Source: Russula earlei (taxonomy: Eukaryota > Basidiomycota > Agaricomycetes > Russulales > Russulaceae). Taken from it: a stretch of 23,991 nucleotides of DNA. The position numbers and the translations under genes are program-made. Under the pieces are notes generated by a model. That model made no database searches. It was not told the DNA's origin and saw nothing but the letters and a program-made list of their open reading frames with translations. Location of the stretch: assembly GCA_025769875.1 (NCBI GenBank), contig JAGFNK010000723.1, forward strand, positions 1 through 23,991, given 5' to 3'. Below, piece after piece: positions 21,572-23,991 of the stretch (its first letter is position 1; every line of letters begins with the position of its first letter).

Positions 21572-23311
21572 ATGTCTATGACACCGTCGTCGGTACCCTC
21601 GTTCGGCTACGGGACAGCTGCGCGCCGTGTCTTGGCGATCCCTGAACTCATACAAACGATATGTAGCTACGGCACGAGGGGTTCCAATGCCTCAAGTGCC
21701 CTCGTCTGTCGGAGCTGGAGTGGACCTGCTTTGGACCATGTTTGGCGTGAAGTGGACGACCTTTATTACTTGCTGCAAGTCCTCGTACCCATTCATTCCA
21801 GAGGCGAGCATTATGTGCGTCGCGCGTATTATTGGATCCCAGCCTTCTAATGGGTCCTTTCTAGGAATTTTCCTGCAACCCAACCCCGGCAGACTGGGCG
21901 CACTTTATCCCTTATGCTCGCCGCGTGCGTTCGTTAAAGTTCGGAACCAACGACAATGAGAAAGCCCCCCGTCTTGCAAGGAGCGTCTTTGACGTTCTGG
22001 GCCGCACGCGTACCACCCTGGAGGTCCTCCCCAATCTCCGACGCCTTTGCTGGCTATCGAAATGCTATCCACAGAACGCCATCGTCTTCATGCATGACAA
22101 AGTAACCGAATTCACATTTGATTGTAGGATGACTACTCTTGTTGCCGATATCACTGGACGTATGCCATCCCTCATTTCTTTGGAATGCCGAGCCCATTGT
22201 CCACAATACGTTTTCCTGCGCGTGGAGTCCTTACTTGGTTTACACAAGTTACAGGAGATAACTGTGCCCAAGTCCTATCTTGACGGAAAGGTTTGAAGGC
22301 GTTATCATCATTCCCTGAACTTCGAGTCGTACGGTTTGATACCTTGGGCGGACGCCCAATATGCGACATCCCCATCATAAAGGGTACGTAGGTGAAGGAG
22401 CCTTTCCCATGCTGTACGATCTTTGTCTTCATTCCACTCTGGACGATATACGTATTTACCTCACGGGAGGCGTATTACTTCCGCGGCTCAAGAATCTCTC
22501 CGTGGAAAGCGTGCATCCGGAGTCTTCCCTTACCATACAGCAATTCTTCGTCGATGTGACCCGGCACTACCCTGCTTTGGAGGTCCTTTCGGTTGATGTA
22601 ATAGTCGGCATCCAAAAGCAACATAGGTGCGAGCCACTATTACCGGAACATGTCCACCCACTCCTCTCACTCAAGCAACTTGCTCGCCTTGAGTTGCGTC
22701 ATAATCTGCCCCTCCAGATCTCCGAGGTGGATTTGGCCGAGCTCGGCGCAGCGCTCCCGACAATCGAGGCCCTTGTTCTGAACCCGGAGCCGCTACAGCT
22801 CGCGAGGCCTCAATTGACACTGGGTTCTTTGCTGTCCATAGCCGAGAACTTTCCCAACCTATCTCATCTGGGCATTTACTTGGACGCCGAAGACGTCACG
22901 ACGCCTACGCCACACTCGCCTGGGAAGCAGCGAACATTTCCGTGTCTCCGAACACTGAATATGGGCGCGTCCCCTATTCGATCGGACCATATTTCAGTCG
23001 CGCTGTTTCTGTCGCACCTTCTCTCGGAAAATGGGGTGGTTATCCAGTCGGGAGTTTCATGGAGTCAGGTGCTCTTCGATGACGAGTATTCGGCCACGGT
23101 CGGCCAACGCTGTCGCGGATGGGACGAAGTCGCGAGGGTGTTGCCGCTGCTCAGGCAGATGCATAAAGTGGAGAAGGCGCATAGGCAGGACATGGAGAAG
23201 GAGGTTGAAGATCTGCGGATGCGGAACGAGGTACTAATGGGGACGATGCGGGTCAATGAGGATATCAGGTCGTCGAGAGTGATGCATGAGAACAAGTGCT
23301 CCATTTGTTAA
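21572..23311 (+). CDS. F-box/LRR protein with a possible C-terminal CaaX box
   Basis: Substrate-recognition subunit candidate for an SCF ubiquitin ligase. ATG 21572 (MSMTPSSVPSFGY). The intron at 21815-21864 joins HSRGEHY to EFSCNPTPADWAHFIPYARR. The F-box-like segment is residues about 20-65 (VLAIPELIQTICSYG, ALVCRSWSGPALDHVWREV). The ADWAHFIPYARRVRSLKF block is typical of expanded basidiomycete F-box proteins. Leucine-rich repeats follow (e.g. LARLELRHNLPL, NLSHLGIYLD), then a charged coiled coil (EKEVEDLRMRNEVLMG) and the C-terminus NKCSIC. Two bases appear to be missing: one in the T run near 22292 (between DGKV and LKALSSFPEL) and one near 22384 (between DIPIIKG and GEGAFPMLYD). With both restored the protein is 563 aa. 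It diverges from TAF10. Confidence 0.8.
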
Positions 23312-23696
23312 CCTGTGTCGTTATGTCCGATAGAAGAATCTTGCAGTCAAGATAGGCGACGATAAAAGCCGGTGTCCGCGCTGTCAGACTCTCCGAGGCT
23401 TTTACTGACATTCCGAACTCCTCCGCGATGGACTGGCTTGGGCCTGGATTCATTCTCCTTCTGGTCTAGCTACCCTCCTCTCTCATCAATTGGCGTGCGT
23501 GGCGTGGCGGAATATTTTGGTTTCGGTCTTCGGAAACGTCGTGGGCTCTTTCTTACCCTCTCCCCACCCGTCCACCCCCGAATATCTTGCCTCGAGCGTT
23601 TCTCCCGTCTCAAGTCAACCAACACCCTACCGTCTGCCTTCTGGCCATTGTTCGCCATTCAGCACCCTCCGGTGCCTAATTGCCGCCTGAAGAGTG
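23312..23696. other. Intergenic region upstream of the Zn2Cys6 gene
   Basis: 385 bases between two plus-strand genes. An open frame runs through 23372-23719 but has no motif, and its end overlaps the Zn2Cys6 start in another frame. It probably holds the 3' UTR of the F-box gene and the promoter of the next gene. Confidence 0.5.
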
Positions 23697-23991
23697 ATGA
23701 GTGCTTCCGTGCCGTCTAGTACAGATTCTCGCAAGGGGAAACCGGGTTTATCGTGCGCTGAATGTAGGAGGTCTGTCATCTACTGCACCTACTAGCTCGG
23801 GGTGGAGGCACCAGCTCATTACCAGTATGAATGAAAAAATCGATTTCACCCAACTTGAATGCCCAGGTCGAAGCTCAAATGTGACAGGTGCGAACTCTGC
23901 CCCCAGTGGAGTAGTCGTTCAAGATGAGTCGCATCTGAACATGCTTTGCGCAAAGGAAATTCCCTTGTCAGTCGTGCATCAGAAGGGGTTG
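23697..23991 (+). CDS. Zn2Cys6 fungal transcription factor, N-terminal part only
   Basis: Start ATG 23697 (MSASVPSSTDSRKGKPGLSC). Introns at 23771-23866 and 23888-23955 split the zinc cluster into three exons. The middle one (23867-23887) is only 21 nt. Joined, the cluster runs CAECRR, SKLKCDR, KFPCQSCIRRG, giving the C-x2-C-x6-C-x5-C-x2-C spacing of a Gal4-type binuclear cluster. The sixth Cys lies past the window end. Such proteins are nuclear DNA-binding regulators; the cluster at the very N-terminus is the usual place. The regulated pathway cannot be told from this fragment. Confidence 0.87.

Noticed and set aside
20256..23311. Programmed +1/-1 ribosomal frameshifting as the cause of the frame breaks
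   Set aside because: Breaks are numerous, of both signs, in unrelated genes, in plain homopolymers, and one disrupts a splice junction. Sequence error is simpler.
1..23991. Transposon, CRISPR array, secondary-metabolite cluster or virus-derived gene
   Set aside because: No reverse transcriptase, integrase, transposase, regular spaced repeats, synthase or viral domain was seen in any frame.

Overview
The window looks like nuclear DNA of a filamentous basidiomycete, most likely an Agaricomycete. The genes are densely split by 48-130 nt GT-AG introns. The pheromone-MAPK adaptor carries the basidiomycete SAM-RA-SH3-SH3 layout. There is a basidiomycete-style F-box/LRR protein and a Zn2Cys6 regulator. 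No bacterial operon signals, rRNA, tRNA, CRISPR or recognisable transposon were found.

Layout. 209-2365 (+): BRAP2/Etp1-type ubiquitin ligase whose first half is broken by several 1-nt frame changes. 2827-5966 (-): Ser/Pro-rich acidic protein of about 988 aa, possibly a trafficking accessory factor. 6124-8520 (+): Ste50/Ubc2-like adaptor. 10074-11065 and 13116-13983 (+): two diverged tandem paralogues of an unrecognised family that share intron positions. 15520-17419 (-): makorin-type CCCH/RING ubiquitin ligase. 17580-18702 (+): SAGA subunit Ada1/Hfi1. 20256-21049 (-): TAF10, shared by TFIID and SAGA. 21572-23311 (+): F-box/LRR protein ending in a possible CaaX box. 23697-23991 (+): start of a Zn2Cys6 transcription factor, cut by the window edge.

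The genes alternate between divergent pairs with short shared promoters (5967-6123, 17420-17579, 21050-21571) and convergent pairs with AT- or G-rich 3' regions. Two CACGTG boxes face each other in the first divergent promoter, and the same GTCACGTGC word recurs upstream of TAF10. Functional themes are ubiquitin ligases (BRAP2, makorin, F-box), MAPK signalling (Ste50/Ubc2) and SAGA/TFIID (Ada1, TAF10). I see no cluster that has to act as one pathway.

A recurrent oddity is single-base frame breaks, often in homopolymers, inside otherwise well conserved genes, including TAF10, which is normally essential. Ada1, the makorin gene and the tandem pair splice cleanly. This points to residual base-calling errors more than to pseudogenes. 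Function calls come from reading motifs by eye; no search was run.
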